Under the pieces are notes generated by a model. That model saw nothing but the letters and a program-made list of their open reading frames with translations. It searched no databases and had not been told where the DNA came from. Below, one piece after another: positions 44,000-53,800 of a stretch of 64,000 nt of DNA (positions within the stretch are counted from its first letter, which is position 1; every line of letters starts with the position of its first letter). The DNA comes from JANPCX01 sp050916095 (GTDB lineage: Bacteria; Pseudomonadota; Gammaproteobacteria; Burkholderiales; Burkholderiaceae_C), in contig CP050901.1 of assembly GCA_050916095.1 (NCBI GenBank), forward strand, positions 992,001 to 1,056,000. The letters are read 5' to 3'. The position numbers and the translations under genes were made by a program.

Positions 44000-44677
44000 A
44001 TGGCCCTGAGCTTCAATCCCCACTTGCTTCCCGCCTTGCGCGTGGACAGCCATTTGCCGCCGGTGGCGCCTGAGCACCTGCATCCCCAGGCTTTGACGCA
44101 GCGATTTCGCAGTCCGCCCGCATGGCAACCCGAAATCCGAACTGACGGTCGCATTGGCAACCGGCCACCCGCGTTTGCTTCGGTGTTGGTGCCCTTGGTG
44201 CAGCGTGGTGAACTGACCGTGCTTCTCACACGGCGCACCGACCATCTCACCGACCATGCGGGGCAGATCAGCTTTCCCGGCGGGCGTTCAGAGCCAGAGG
44301 ATGCAGACGCGGTGGCCACCGCCTTGCGTGAGGCACGCGAAGAAATCGGACTCTCGCCCGAACACGTGCAGGTGATTGGAAAAATGCCCACCTACACCAC
44401 GGTGACGGGTTTTGTGGTGACTCCCGTGGTTGCCTTGGTGGACGCATCCATAAGCTTGCAGGCCGATCCCTTTGAAGTCGCCGAAATGTTCGAGGTACCA
44501 CTGGCGTTTTTGATGAATCCCGCCCACCACCGTCACCATGCGATCGATGTGGCGGGCGTGCGGCGTGAGTTTTTGTCCATGCCCTGGCAGGGCCATGATG
44601 CCGAAGCACCGCCTTATTTCATTTGGGGTGCCACAGCGGCCATGTTGCGCAACCTCTATCGTTTTTTGATGTCGTGA
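44000..44677 (+). CDS. NUDIX hydrolase, CoA pyrophosphatase-like (NudL type)
   Basis: 225 residues from the ATG at 44000; the longer frame upstream runs through the hairpins and terminator and is not coding. NUDIX box region SFPGGRSEPEDADAVATALREAREEIGL (around 93-120) resembles NudL (CoA-pyrophosphatase) proteins, as does LLTRRTDHLTDHAGQISFPGG before it. Such enzymes cleave CoA derivatives to phosphopantetheine and adenosine 3',5'-bisphosphate. The activity is inferred. Confidence 0.82.
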   Translation: MALSFNPHLLPALRVDSHLPPVAPEHLHPQALTQRFRSPPAWQPEIRTDGRIGNRPPAFASVLVPLVQRGELTVLLTRRTDHLTDHAGQISFPGGRSEPEDADAVATALREAREEIGLSPEHVQVIGKMPTYTTVTGFVVTPVVALVDASISLQADPFEVAEMFEVPLAFLMNPAHHRHHAIDVAGVRREFLSMPWQGHDAEAPPYFIWGATAAMLRNLYRFLMS

Positions 44678-44720
44678 AATCCCATCGACCGACCACGGGT
44701 CGCGGCTATCATCACCGCGC

Positions 44721-45710
44721 ATGAGTTTCTTCGCTGTACTGCTGGCTCTCCTGATTGAGCAACTCAAACCACTGCCCCGCCGCAATGTGGTTCACGAAGC
44801 CCTGACCGCCTGGATGCGCTGGACAGGCCGTAACTTTGATGCGGGACGAGACCATCACGCCTGGGTAGTGTGGCTCATCACCACCATCGTCCCCGCCTTG
44901 CTCACAACAGCCGTTTTTTGGGGTCTGGCTCATTTCAGCTTGATTCTGGCTTTGCTGTGGAATGTGGCGGTGCTTTATGTCACCTTGGGCTTTCGGCAAT
45001 TCAGCCACTACTTCACCGACATCCGCGATGCGCTGGAACGTGGAGACGAACGTACCGCACGCGAGCTGTTGTCGCACTGGCGTCACCTGGACGCCAGCGA
45101 ATTGCCGCGCACCGAATTGCTGCGTCACGTGATTGAGCATTCCCTGCTCGCTGCGCACCGCCATGTGTTTGGCGTGTTCTTTTGTTTCGTCGTTTTTTCC
45201 GCGATTGGTCTGGGGCCTGCAGGTGCGGTGTTCTACCGCTTGGCTGAGTTTGCGAGCCGCTACTGGGCCTATAAAAACCGAACCATGGGCGCGGCCTCCA
45301 ACGAACAGTTGATGGCCTTGTCGCAACGCCTTTTCAACGCCATCGACCACCTTCCCTCACGCCTGACGGCCTTCGGTTTTGCAGTGGTAGGCAATTTTGA
45401 AGAGTCGGTGAACTGCTGGCGCCGCGATGCCAGCCTGTGGCGGCACCCGAACGAAGGCATCATTTTGGCCGCCGCCGCTGGTGCCGTCGGTGTGCAATTG
45501 GGCGGGCATGCGGCACCTGGCGTGACGCCCGATCGCTCCAAAACATTTGACAGCGGAGACATCGCTGAAGTGAGCGGTGCAGAGGGCTCAACCCCCGGCC
45601 AACCGCCCGTCCTTGGGCATTTGCGCAGCGTGGTGGGTTTGGTGTGGCGCTCTTTGGTGCTGTGGATGTTGCTGCAAGCCTTGTTGTCCTTGGCCAACTT
45701 GGCACCGTGA
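44721..45710 (+). CDS. CobD/CbiB-family membrane protein
   Basis: 329 residues with about six hydrophobic segments; MSFFAVLLALLIEQLKPL and ELLRHVIEHSLLAAHRHVFGVFFCFVVF are consistent with the CobD/CbiB/AmpE-like group that Burkholderiales genomes carry here. True CobD makes adenosylcobinamide phosphate, but no cobalamin genes adjoin, and the family label alone does not prove that activity; a regulator such as AmpE is another possibility. Convergent with rsgA. Confidence 0.6.
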   Translation: MSFFAVLLALLIEQLKPLPRRNVVHEALTAWMRWTGRNFDAGRDHHAWVVWLITTIVPALLTTAVFWGLAHFSLILALLWNVAVLYVTLGFRQFSHYFTDIRDALERGDERTARELLSHWRHLDASELPRTELLRHVIEHSLLAAHRHVFGVFFCFVVFSAIGLGPAGAVFYRLAEFASRYWAYKNRTMGAASNEQLMALSQRLFNAIDHLPSRLTAFGFAVVGNFEESVNCWRRDASLWRHPNEGIILAAAAGAVGVQLGGHAAPGVTPDRSKTFDSGDIAEVSGAEGSTPGQPPVLGHLRSVVGLVWRSLVLWMLLQALLSLANLAP

Positions 45711-45722
45711 AAGCCACTGCCG

Positions 45723-46625
45723 CTACCAGCGTGTTTGCGTCAACTCGCGCCGAATTTCCCCGTAAATGCGGTAGCGCGAAGCGTTGATTTTTCCGGCCTC
45801 GACGGCCGCGCGCACCTGGCAGCCGGGTTCATGTTGGTGGCTGCAGTTGTAGAACTTGCAGCCCTCGCTGTGTAAGCGCATATCGGGCATCCAATCGGCC
45901 AATTTGGCGGCGTCTATCTGTTTCAAACCGAATTCTTGAAACCCGGGTGAGTCGAGCAAGGCCGTGCCAGAGTGTCTATCCACCCAGTGCCACTGCGTGT
46001 GCGTGGTGGTGTGGCGGCCCGAGTTCAAGGCTTGTGAAATTTCACCCACCGCCGCGCGGGCATGGGGTGCGACCAGGTTGATCAAGGTGCTTTTCCCGGT
46101 GCCGCTCGGACCCAATACCAAGCTGGCGCGGCATTCGAGCAAGGCGCTGAGCCGGGTGCGTGCCGCGTCGGGCTTAGCCTTCAGGGCCAGCTCCACCACC
46201 TCGTAGCCCATGGCCGCATAGGGTGCCAAGCGGGTTCTCGCCGATTCAATGGACGGCAGATCGGCTTTGTTCAGCACGATGCGCGCCTCAATGTGAGCGC
46301 TGCCCGCCGCTATCAAGGCCCGTGCAAGTTGGCTTTCGCTGAAAACGGGTTCACTGGCCACCATCACTAAAATCTGATCGAGGTTGGCGGCGAAGGCTTT
46401 GGTCTTCCATTCGTCCTGCCGAAAGAGAAGGTTGCGCCGCTCGACCACGGTCTCGATGACCCCTTCTTCGCCGGAGTCGGTGGTGGGTTTGAACAGTACC
46501 CGATCGCCGACGACACAGTCACTTTTTTTCCCGCGAGGATGGCAGGTCAGGCGTTCACCATCATCAGTCTCCACGCTGTAGTGGCGGCCATGACCGGCCA
46601 CCACCAACCCTTGGATCAAATTCAC
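45723..46625 (-). CDS. rsgA: Ribosome small-subunit-dependent GTPase RsgA
   Basis: 300 residues from a GTG at 46625 that overlaps the upstream stop (GTGA); a longer start at 46664 would overlap by 43 bases. Circularly permuted GTPase: G4 NKAD (119-122), G1 GPSGTGKST (172-180), G3 DSPG (225-228). The zinc site is C256, C261, H263, C269. An N-terminal OB-fold precedes. It checks late 30S assembly. It forms an operon with the pterin dehydratase gene upstream. Confidence 0.95.
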   Translation of the reverse strand: MNLIQGLVVAGHGRHYSVETDDGERLTCHPRGKKSDCVVGDRVLFKPTTDSGEEGVIETVVERRNLLFRQDEWKTKAFAANLDQILVMVASEPVFSESQLARALIAAGSAHIEARIVLNKADLPSIESARTRLAPYAAMGYEVVELALKAKPDAARTRLSALLECRASLVLGPSGTGKSTLINLVAPHARAAVGEISQALNSGRHTTTHTQWHWVDRHSGTALLDSPGFQEFGLKQIDAAKLADWMPDMRLHSEGCKFYNCSHQHEPGCQVRAAVEAGKINASRYRIYGEIRRELTQTRW

Positions 46626-46954
46626 GCCGCCCCAGCCACCAAAGCGTTGGCTTTGGCGGCGCAAATGAAGTCGTTGATCGAGATGCCACCGACCGAATGG
46701 GTGTCAAAACGCACCACGCATCGGCTGTAAAAAACACGCAACTCGGGATGGTGGTCTTCTGCGTGGCAGATGTAAGCCAGCGCGTTCACAAACGCCATGG
46801 TTTCGTAGTAGTTTTTGAAGCTGAAGGTTTTCTCCAGCGCACCGTCGGTATGGGCCCAACCCGCCACTAGGTGCAGGTGCTGCTCGATTTGAGCGGCGGG
46901 CATGGACGGCTGCCCTTCTAGCGGCAGGCAGCGTTGATTCAGCAGTTCGTTCAT
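46622..46954 (-). CDS. 4a-hydroxytetrahydrobiopterin dehydratase (pterin-4a-carbinolamine dehydratase)
   Basis: 110 residues. Conserved FSFKNYYETMAFVNALAYICHAEDHHPELRVFYSRCVVRFDTHSVGGIS matches the PCD/DCoH family, including the active-site histidines in HAEDHHPEL. It regenerates tetrahydropterin after aromatic amino-acid hydroxylation. Neighbour rsgA overlaps by four bases; the M48 protease gene lies upstream in the same direction, a cluster seen in related genomes. Confidence 0.9.
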   Translation of the reverse strand: MNELLNQRCLPLEGQPSMPAAQIEQHLHLVAGWAHTDGALEKTFSFKNYYETMAFVNALAYICHAEDHHPELRVFYSRCVVRFDTHSVGGISINDFICAAKANALVAGAA

Positions 46955-46978
46955 GGGTAATTCCTCAAGCCTTGGTTT

Positions 46979-48265
46979 TTACGCAGCTACCGCCACAGCG
47001 GGATGTAGTTGCAGCGCCGCCAAACGTTCCGATGCTGGAGGGTGCGAATAATAAAAACGCACATACACCGGGTCTGGTGTCAGCGTGGACGCATTGTCTT
47101 CGTGCAGCTTCAGCAGGGCCTGTGCCAAGTCGCCGCCGCTGCTTTGGGCGCAGGCGTAAGCATCGGCCTGGAATTCATGTTTGCGTGACAACTGGGCCAT
47201 CAGCGGCGAAACAAAACTGCTGTACACCGGCACCACCAGCATGAAGAGCAACAGCGCCAGTGCATCGGGTGCCGCGCCCAAATGAGGCGTGACGCCCAGC
47301 GCCGTGTAAAACCAAGTTTGGTTGGACAACCACCCAAGCAGTGCAAAGCCGGCCAGGCTCACCGCGAACATCATCACCATGCGTTGCTTCACATGTTGGT
47401 GTTTGAAGTGCCCGAGCTCGTGCGCCAACACGGCCTCCACCTCTCCCGGCGTGAGTTTGTTCAAGAGGGTGTCGAAGAACACCACTCTTTTGGCCGCGCC
47501 CAGGCCAGTGAAATACGCATTGCCATGGGCGGAGCGTTTGCTGCCGTCCATCACAAAAAGGCCTTTGCTCGCAAAACCACAGCGTTGCATCAAGGCCTGC
47601 ACACGTGTTTTGACGCCTTCGTCGGCGAGTGGCTCAAACTTGTTGAAGAGGGGGGCAATTACCGTCGGGTAGGCCACCATCAACAGCAAATTGAAACCCA
47701 CCCAGGTGCCCCAAGCCCACAACCACCACTGTGGCCCGGTGGTGCCCATGATCCACAACATCAACCAAGCCAGCGGCAGGCCAATCACGCTGCCCACGAC
47801 CAGGCCTTTGAGCATGTCGGTGAGGTAGAGCTTCCAGGTCACGCGGTTGAAGCCAAACTGCTGCTCGATGCGAAAAGTCGAGTACAGCTCAAAAGGCAAA
47901 TCCAGCAAACTGCCAATGAATGCAAACGTCACCAACAAGGTGAGCTGGTAAGCCATGCTGCCCCAGCGCGGCTGCACTTGGTCAAACACCCAGGTGTTCA
48001 AGGCGTCCAGGCCGCCGAGCAGGGTCCAGCCCACCAGCATGGCCACACCAAAGGCCGTGGCTAGCAAACCAAAGCGCGCTTTGGCAACGGTGTAGTCGGC
48101 GGCTCGCTGATGCGCCTGCAAACTCACGCTGGATGAAAAGGCCGGAGGCACCTGGTCACGGTGCGTTGCAACATGGCGAATTTGCCGCGAAACAAGCCAC
48201 AGTTTGAGCAAGGTGGACAGCACCAACGCCACCACGAACGACCACAACAAAACAGTAGATTCCAT
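46979..48265 (-). CDS. M48-family (Ste24-like) membrane metalloprotease
   Basis: 428 residues from the ATG at 48265 (an ATG nine codons upstream is possible). Several membrane segments at the N terminus, as in CAAX-type proteases. HELGH (282-286) is the zinc site, with the third ligand in RKHEFQADAYA. SAHGNAYFTGLG and GEVEAVLAHELGH are typical of M48. Probably membrane-protein quality control. The IS element follows upstream of the gene with about 110 bases between. Confidence 0.88.
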   Translation of the reverse strand: MESTVLLWSFVVALVLSTLLKLWLVSRQIRHVATHRDQVPPAFSSSVSLQAHQRAADYTVAKARFGLLATAFGVAMLVGWTLLGGLDALNTWVFDQVQPRWGSMAYQLTLLVTFAFIGSLLDLPFELYSTFRIEQQFGFNRVTWKLYLTDMLKGLVVGSVIGLPLAWLMLWIMGTTGPQWWLWAWGTWVGFNLLLMVAYPTVIAPLFNKFEPLADEGVKTRVQALMQRCGFASKGLFVMDGSKRSAHGNAYFTGLGAAKRVVFFDTLLNKLTPGEVEAVLAHELGHFKHQHVKQRMVMMFAVSLAGFALLGWLSNQTWFYTALGVTPHLGAAPDALALLLFMLVVPVYSSFVSPLMAQLSRKHEFQADAYACAQSSGGDLAQALLKLHEDNASTLTPDPVYVRFYYSHPPASERLAALQLHPAVAVAA

Positions 48266-48418
48266 GACCGGGAAGTTTAATGTGGAAGACACCTCTCGCG
48301 GGACGAGACCATACCCGACCTAAAGACAGCCGGTGAAAGAGCAGAGGGGATACGGGTGAATCAGCCCCGATGGGCTCAGAGCGTGTTTACGATCTTCTTC
48401 TGACCCGAAAATAGGCAG

Positions 48419-48799
48419 ATGAAGAGAAAGAGATACGCCAGCGACATCAGCCGGGAGAAGTTTGAGCAAATTGAGCCGCTGCTGCGCAGCGTGCGCAAGG
48501 CGACCAAGCCGACGAAGGTGGATCTGTATGAGGTGTTCTGCGCGGTGCTGTACCTGCTGCGAACGGGTTGCCAGTGGAGGTTCTTGCCGAGCGAGTTTGC
48601 GAAGTGGACGACGGTCTATGCCTACTGGCGCAAATGGAGTGAGCCTGACCAGGACGGTGTGAGCGTGTTGGAACGGGCTTTAAAAAAATCAGGTTGGCGC
48701 GGCCCGAGACAGACTGGGGCGCAACGCATGCAGCACGCTGTTGATCGTGGACGCGCAGAGCGTGAAGAATACGGACACGGCGGCGCTCAAGGGCTATGA
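48419..48799 (+). CDS. IS5-family transposase, N-terminal frame (orfA)
   Basis: 126 codons. N-terminal DUF4096-type domain with SDISREKFEQIEPLLRS, EVFCAVLYLLRTGCQWRFLPSEF and YAYWRKWSE, typical of IS5-family (IS427-like) transposases. After an A7 run (48682-48688) the natural continuation is in the other frame (QVGAARDRLGRNACSTLL), so the frame reads on as a non-natural tail. Expression of the full transposase would need a frame shift here. Confidence 0.8.
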   Translation: MKRKRYASDISREKFEQIEPLLRSVRKATKPTKVDLYEVFCAVLYLLRTGCQWRFLPSEFAKWTTVYAYWRKWSEPDQDGVSVLERALKKSGWRGPRQTGAQRMQHAVDRGRAEREEYGHGGAQGL

Positions 48800-49217
48800 C
48801 GGGGGCAAGAAGGTTTCGGGCATCAAGCGACTCATTGCAGTGGACACGCAAGGGTTGCCGCACGCAGTGGCGGTGACGACGGCCGAGGTGACTGACCGCA
48901 AGGGGGCGCTGCAGGCCCTGCAGCGTTGCAAACCGGGACTGGCACGGGTGCAAAGCTTGCTGGCTGACAGCGGGTACGTGGGAGAGCCCTTCGCGCAGGG
49001 CGTGCAAGAGGTTCTTGGAGGGTATGTGACGGTACAGATCGCCAAGAGGAGCGAGTTGCACACCTTCAAGGTCATGCCCAAGCGCTGGATCGTCGAGCGT
49101 AGCTTTGCCTGGTTGGACAAGAACCGGCGGCTGTGGAAGAACTGCGAGCGGCTGCTCAATACCAGCCTACAGTTCGTCCACTTGGCATTCTTGGCGTTGC
49201 TCCTCAGGAGATCGTAA
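48741..49217 (+). CDS. IS5-family transposase, catalytic frame (orfB)
   Basis: 158 codons, starting at TTG as drawn, but in fact fused to the upstream frame by frameshift. DDE catalytic residues: D in IVDAQS, D in LLADSGYVG and E in ERSFAWLDKNRR. The conserved AALKGYDGGKKVSGIKR and the C-terminal LFNTS-like NTSLQFVHLAFLALLLRR match IS427/IS1031-type elements. No internal stop, so it is probably active or recently so. Confidence 0.85.
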   Translation: MIVDAQSVKNTDTAALKGYDGGKKVSGIKRLIAVDTQGLPHAVAVTTAEVTDRKGALQALQRCKPGLARVQSLLADSGYVGEPFAQGVQEVLGGYVTVQIAKRSELHTFKVMPKRWIVERSFAWLDKNRRLWKNCERLLNTSLQFVHLAFLALLLRRS

Positions 49218-49225
49218 ACACGCTC

Positions 49226-50803
49226 TTAGCGCGGATCGACCTTCATGTCCTTGCCCAACCTCCAAGCCAACCCCCCCAGCCCCACCACCGCCAACGCGAG
49301 CACCCCCCACAACAACCAGCGCCGCTGGTCTTCAGGCGTGGCCGCTTGGATGCGCTCATTGAACTTGGGTTCAGCAACCACCTGTTGAGCCAGTGGCCCC
49401 AACCCCGCTTCGGGCAAACGTTGGAGTGCGGCTTCGTCAGCCCCAGGCACCAAGGTTTGCCAGGCCACGGTGGCGCTTGTATCGCGTTCTCGGCCCACGG
49501 CCAAACGAAGAGCGCCGCCGCCTTGCGCCACCAACAGCAGTTGCGGGCTTTGCCAGCCGATGGTGGCGTTCAGGGGCTGGGCGGGCAGTTGGGCGGTGCG
49601 GTCGTCGGGGATCAAACGCCAATAACGTGCGGCATGGGTTGCAGAGGTGGCGATGGTGGAGAAGGATGTGCGCCATTCGATGGCGTTTGACTCTTGTTCG
49701 CGGCCGTCGCGTTGCAATCGCCAAGCGACGAAAGAGCTCACGTGTTGCCAGGCCTCGCGGCCATCGTTGCGCTGCTGCAAACGCAAGCCGAGCACGGTGT
49801 TGACCTGCGGCAGTTGAAGTTTCAATTGTTGGATCGGCACCGCGCCTTGCAAATCCAGGGCCCAGTGGGCGGGCTGTTTGTCGTCTGCCGGGACAGCTTG
49901 GAATTGCACAGTGGCGGTGGACAGTGGCACGGGCTTTTGGGTGGCCGTCCAGCGCAGTTGCGCGCTGCTCAAGGCCAAGGGCTGCTCAAAACTCAAACGC
50001 AGGTAACGCGGCACGGGGACACCCGTGGGCCAGTCCACGTGTTTGACGCTGGGCGCGCCCTGGGTGGAGCTTGGCGGCGCGGATGCGTCCGAGGCAGTTA
50101 CTGCTGGGTTGATCGCGGGCAGTTCCAGCAAGGGGCCGGAGGTGATGCGGCTCCAGCGCTGAGCGTCGTCGCTGCTTTCCACATCAACCCGGCTGCTCAC
50201 GCCTTGCGGCTGTGCAGGCCAGTCGAGTTGCAGCCGATGAATGCTGCGCCCAGTGCGGGGCAGGGCGCTCAAGTCCAGCAGCCACACCCTTGGAGCTACA
50301 GCTGCATTGGCACTTGCCGCAGGGCTGGGTCTGGACGACTCAATCTTGACCACGGCACCGCTGCTGTTGATGTGCACGCGCAAGTCGGCATGGTCTGCTG
50401 CCAGGGTGGTGTTGCCGCTGTTGGTGCTGCTGGGCCACGCGAACTTTGGCAATGCGGCGGAGGTGAGTTCGGCCTCTGTTTGTGTATTCACCGGTGCGCC
50501 GGCGGGTAACCAAGCCGTCGGCACGGGGCGGCCCCCGGCGTCGAGCACCCGCACATCGGCCCACGCGGTGTTCGGTGTGCTGCTGCTTGAGGCTTGCAAA
50601 ACCGGCAGGGGCAGGGTCAGCCGCTGCAGACCTTCTTGTGGAACCAATTGAATGGGTGCGATGGCGGCATAACGAGGGCTCAGGTCAGCAGACGGGCTGG
50701 TCGTGTCGCTTGCAAAACCCGACATCGCGGGCGCCAACAACATCACAACGCAAGCGGTGCGCCCCAAACCTTGCAGTGCGCCGATCAAGGGTTGTGGCTT
50801 CAT
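49226..50803 (-). CDS. DUF3999-family membrane protein
   Basis: 525 residues from the ATG at 50803, which overlaps the stop of the DUF2339 gene (ATGA). A signal peptide occupies about 1-31, the main part is a periplasmic beta-rich region with IAPIQLVPQEGLQRLTLPLPVLQ, and a C-terminal membrane helix (WLLWGVLALAVVGLGGLAW) follows. DUF3999 and DUF2339 genes regularly occur together; the function is unknown, possibly envelope. The frame reads far upstream but only this part is supported. The TAA stop is completed by the IS end, so a few C-terminal residues may be lost. Confidence 0.82.
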   Translation of the reverse strand: MKPQPLIGALQGLGRTACVVMLLAPAMSGFASDTTSPSADLSPRYAAIAPIQLVPQEGLQRLTLPLPVLQASSSSTPNTAWADVRVLDAGGRPVPTAWLPAGAPVNTQTEAELTSAALPKFAWPSSTNSGNTTLAADHADLRVHINSSGAVVKIESSRPSPAASANAAVAPRVWLLDLSALPRTGRSIHRLQLDWPAQPQGVSSRVDVESSDDAQRWSRITSGPLLELPAINPAVTASDASAPPSSTQGAPSVKHVDWPTGVPVPRYLRLSFEQPLALSSAQLRWTATQKPVPLSTATVQFQAVPADDKQPAHWALDLQGAVPIQQLKLQLPQVNTVLGLRLQQRNDGREAWQHVSSFVAWRLQRDGREQESNAIEWRTSFSTIATSATHAARYWRLIPDDRTAQLPAQPLNATIGWQSPQLLLVAQGGGALRLAVGRERDTSATVAWQTLVPGADEAALQRLPEAGLGPLAQQVVAEPKFNERIQAATPEDQRRWLLWGVLALAVVGLGGLAWRLGKDMKVDPR

Positions 50804-53800
50804 GGGGTTTTCTCCTTGTGGGCCTGCGCTGCCGCAGGCGGCATGGGCGAGACATAACCAATCACCAACATCAAGCCACCCACCGCCAGGAAGGAGACGA
50901 TGCGCTGCAAGGTGCCGACGTTGGAGAGGTCCACCACAAACAACTTCAGCACCACGACCGCCAGCAAGGCTGCGCCCACCATCCATAGCTTTCTGGCGCG
51001 GTCGGCAGCGGCTTTGCGCGTGGCGTACAGCATGGTGACCAAGGCGCTGAGTGTCCACAAGACGGTGAGGCTGGTTTGCACCAAGGCGGAGTCCAGTGCG
51101 CCGTGTTCCCACATGGGCGTGCCGGCCCAGTGGTGCAGGGTGCGGATCAAGAGTGAGTTGAGCCACCAAAAGGCCAGGGCAGCCATCACGCCGTTGGCAA
51201 AACGCCCGTGTGGGGTGTCTGCGCCTGTTGACTCGCTCAACGTGCCGAGGCGGGACAAACGCAGGCAGTAGACCAAGATCAATCCATGCCCGAGGTCGAT
51301 GGGGTTGAGCAAGGGCAAATAGGGCAGCGGTGCCATGCGGGCGTCTGAAAAGGCGTTCACCAACACCACCCACAGGCACAGCAGCACTTGCCAGGGTTGA
51401 AAGACAGCGCGGCGGTAGAGCATGAGGGCCTCGCCCACGGGCCAGCGCTGCAGGGCGGCACGGCCGATCAAAAAGAGCGCGATCAAGGTGGGCAAGAGGA
51501 TGGCGGCGGTGGGTGTCCAGCCTTCGTGGCGTGCCACGAGGTGCGCGCCTGCGGTGTACAGGAACGAACCACTTTGCAGCATGGCGTACCAAGTCAACAC
51601 CACACCTTCGGGTGCCAACAAGGTGTCGCGTTCGCGGTTTTGTTGGCGACGGTGCAACCAGCAGCCCAATGCGGTCAAGACCAGCGCTTCAAGCCAGCCC
51701 CAGCCTTGAGTCAGGCGTGTCCAACTGGCATGCACCGAGCCGAAGTGGTTCAGGACGCCGGATGTGGATGCCAGCAAGGCCGTCAGCATGAAGGCGCGTG
51801 CCGGCCAGCGCAGGTCTGGCCAACGCAGCCCCCGCTGTGCAAGCTCAAACCCCACGACCAAGAGGGCGCTCCAACAGGCACCCAGGAAGGCCATGTCCAG
51901 TGTTGATTGGGGCCAGGCATAGAGCTCCAACCAACCGAACCACCAAAGTTGGAATGCGCCCACGCCCATCATCAACAGGTGCAGGGGTTGCAGCCCTGAG
52001 GCCACGCTGGTGGGGGCTTCATGCGGCAGTTGCTGCGTTTGTTGCTTCAACAAACGCGCACTGAAGAGCGCGGCACCTGCCAAGACCAGCACGCCAAAAA
52101 ACTCTGCATTGGCAAACGGTGTGAAACCTTGCGCCGCTGCCGGCACGATGCCCTGTTCCACCGCCCAGCCCGAGGTGCGTGTTGAAACCGAGTTCCAGAA
52201 CGTCACCGCCGCGCCACCTTGCAAAAGCAAGCCCATGCCTGCTGCCCACCAGCGGCGCTGGCGTAAGCCCACCCACAGGACACCGGCGCCCTGTATTGCC
52301 CAGGCGGCAGCCGTCCAGCGTGCATCCAGTGCCAGTGGCACCACCAGAGCGAGAAAGATCACGCCCAGGGCGAGCAGGCCTTCCACCAACAAGAGCATTC
52401 GCTGCCCCGCTTGCCGCCACAACCAGCGGCCCACCAGCAAGTAAATGGCGGACAGCACCGCTGCGCTGATGGCGAGCGCCAGCGGTTGGTCTTTCAACAT
52501 GGCCGCTTGCAGGCCAAAGGCCACGATGGGCACACCAAAGAGCAAGCTGCCATCCACCGCAGGCAAGGTGCTGCCTGATGTGGATTCAGCCTTCAAGATT
52601 TGCTGGGTGTACTGCACCGCGATGAAGAGGTAGAGCAAAAAGTGAATGACTAAGAAGGGCTCCGTCGTCCAAAAATGTTCTGCCGTGTAGGCCTTGGCAC
52701 CCCAAGCGCCCGCCAGCGTGAAGGTGAAGAAAAAGCCGACCACGTTCAGCAGCTTCCAGGCTTGGCGCTGCGCGATCCAAGCAATGGCCAGGTTCAGCAG
52801 CAAGCAGTAGCTGAACAAACCCACGTGGCTGCCCTGACCGGTGCTGGTGAGCACGGGTGCGAGGAAAGCACCACCAAAACCCAGTACCGCGAGCGGCAGC
52901 GCGTTTTGGCTGACAGCCAGCACGGCGGTGATGGCCGCCATCAGCCCCAACAGAGCAAAGGCCAATCCAGCGGGCATCAGGCCATACAAACGGTAAGAGG
53001 CAAAGAGCGTGAGGTACACCATGCCCACGCCGGCGCCTTGCAATGAGAGCGCATACCCACGCCGCTTTTGAAGCAGCCGTCTGCCCAGTGCCACAAGCGC
53101 CACACCAGCCAACACAACACCCATCAGTCGAAACTGGATCGGTACCGTGGTGTGCTCGGCTGCATAACGCAACAAAAAGGCCACGCCGATGAACAGAATC
53201 AGGACCGCCACACGCACGATGGTGTTGCCGCCGGTGAACCAGGCACGCAGGCTGGCACCGAGGGAGCTGGTGATGTGCAACGACTTTTCGTCGACTTCGG
53301 GTGTGCGGCGGATGTTGTTTGTGTTGGCGGGTGACGATGGCGCTGAAGTGGAAGGACGCGCACTGTCCACAGGGACCGAGCCCGGCAATGTGTCGAACCA
53401 GTCAGATTCCGAGTTCTGGGCTGACGGCAGGCCCGCAGGGACAGCGCTCGCCGCGGTGGCGACCGCCGGAGTCATCAAGGTTGGAGCGACGGCAGCAGCA
53501 GGGGCACTGGTCTGAAGGGGCTGAAACTGCGGCGTGCTAACTACAGGGTCAAGCTGTGTTGCCGACGTTGGCGCGGCTTGTGGCGCCTGGCTCGCCGATG
53601 TGGTTTGTAAGGCCGCCACCTGTTCGCGCAGCGTTTTTAACTCCAGCTTGAGTTGGTTCTCACTGCGGGTGAGCCGTTGCTGCAAACGGTTGATTAACCA
53701 ACCGCCCAGTCCACCCATCACCACCAAACCGCCACCATGCCATCCCACGATCTCGCCGATGATCCACGCGGCCAAGAGGCCCAGTACCAAACCCATCCAG

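Larger units (their letters stand above)
48378..49226 (+). mobile_element. IS5-family insertion sequence
   Basis: An 849-bp element bounded by perfect 18-bp inverted repeats AGAGCGTGTTTACGATCT (48378-48395 and its complement 49209-49226). It holds two transposase frames (48419-48799 and 48741-49217). Flanking bases are TCA on the left and TTA on the right, so no perfect target duplication is seen. The right end touches the stop codon of the DUF3999 gene. Confidence 0.9.
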
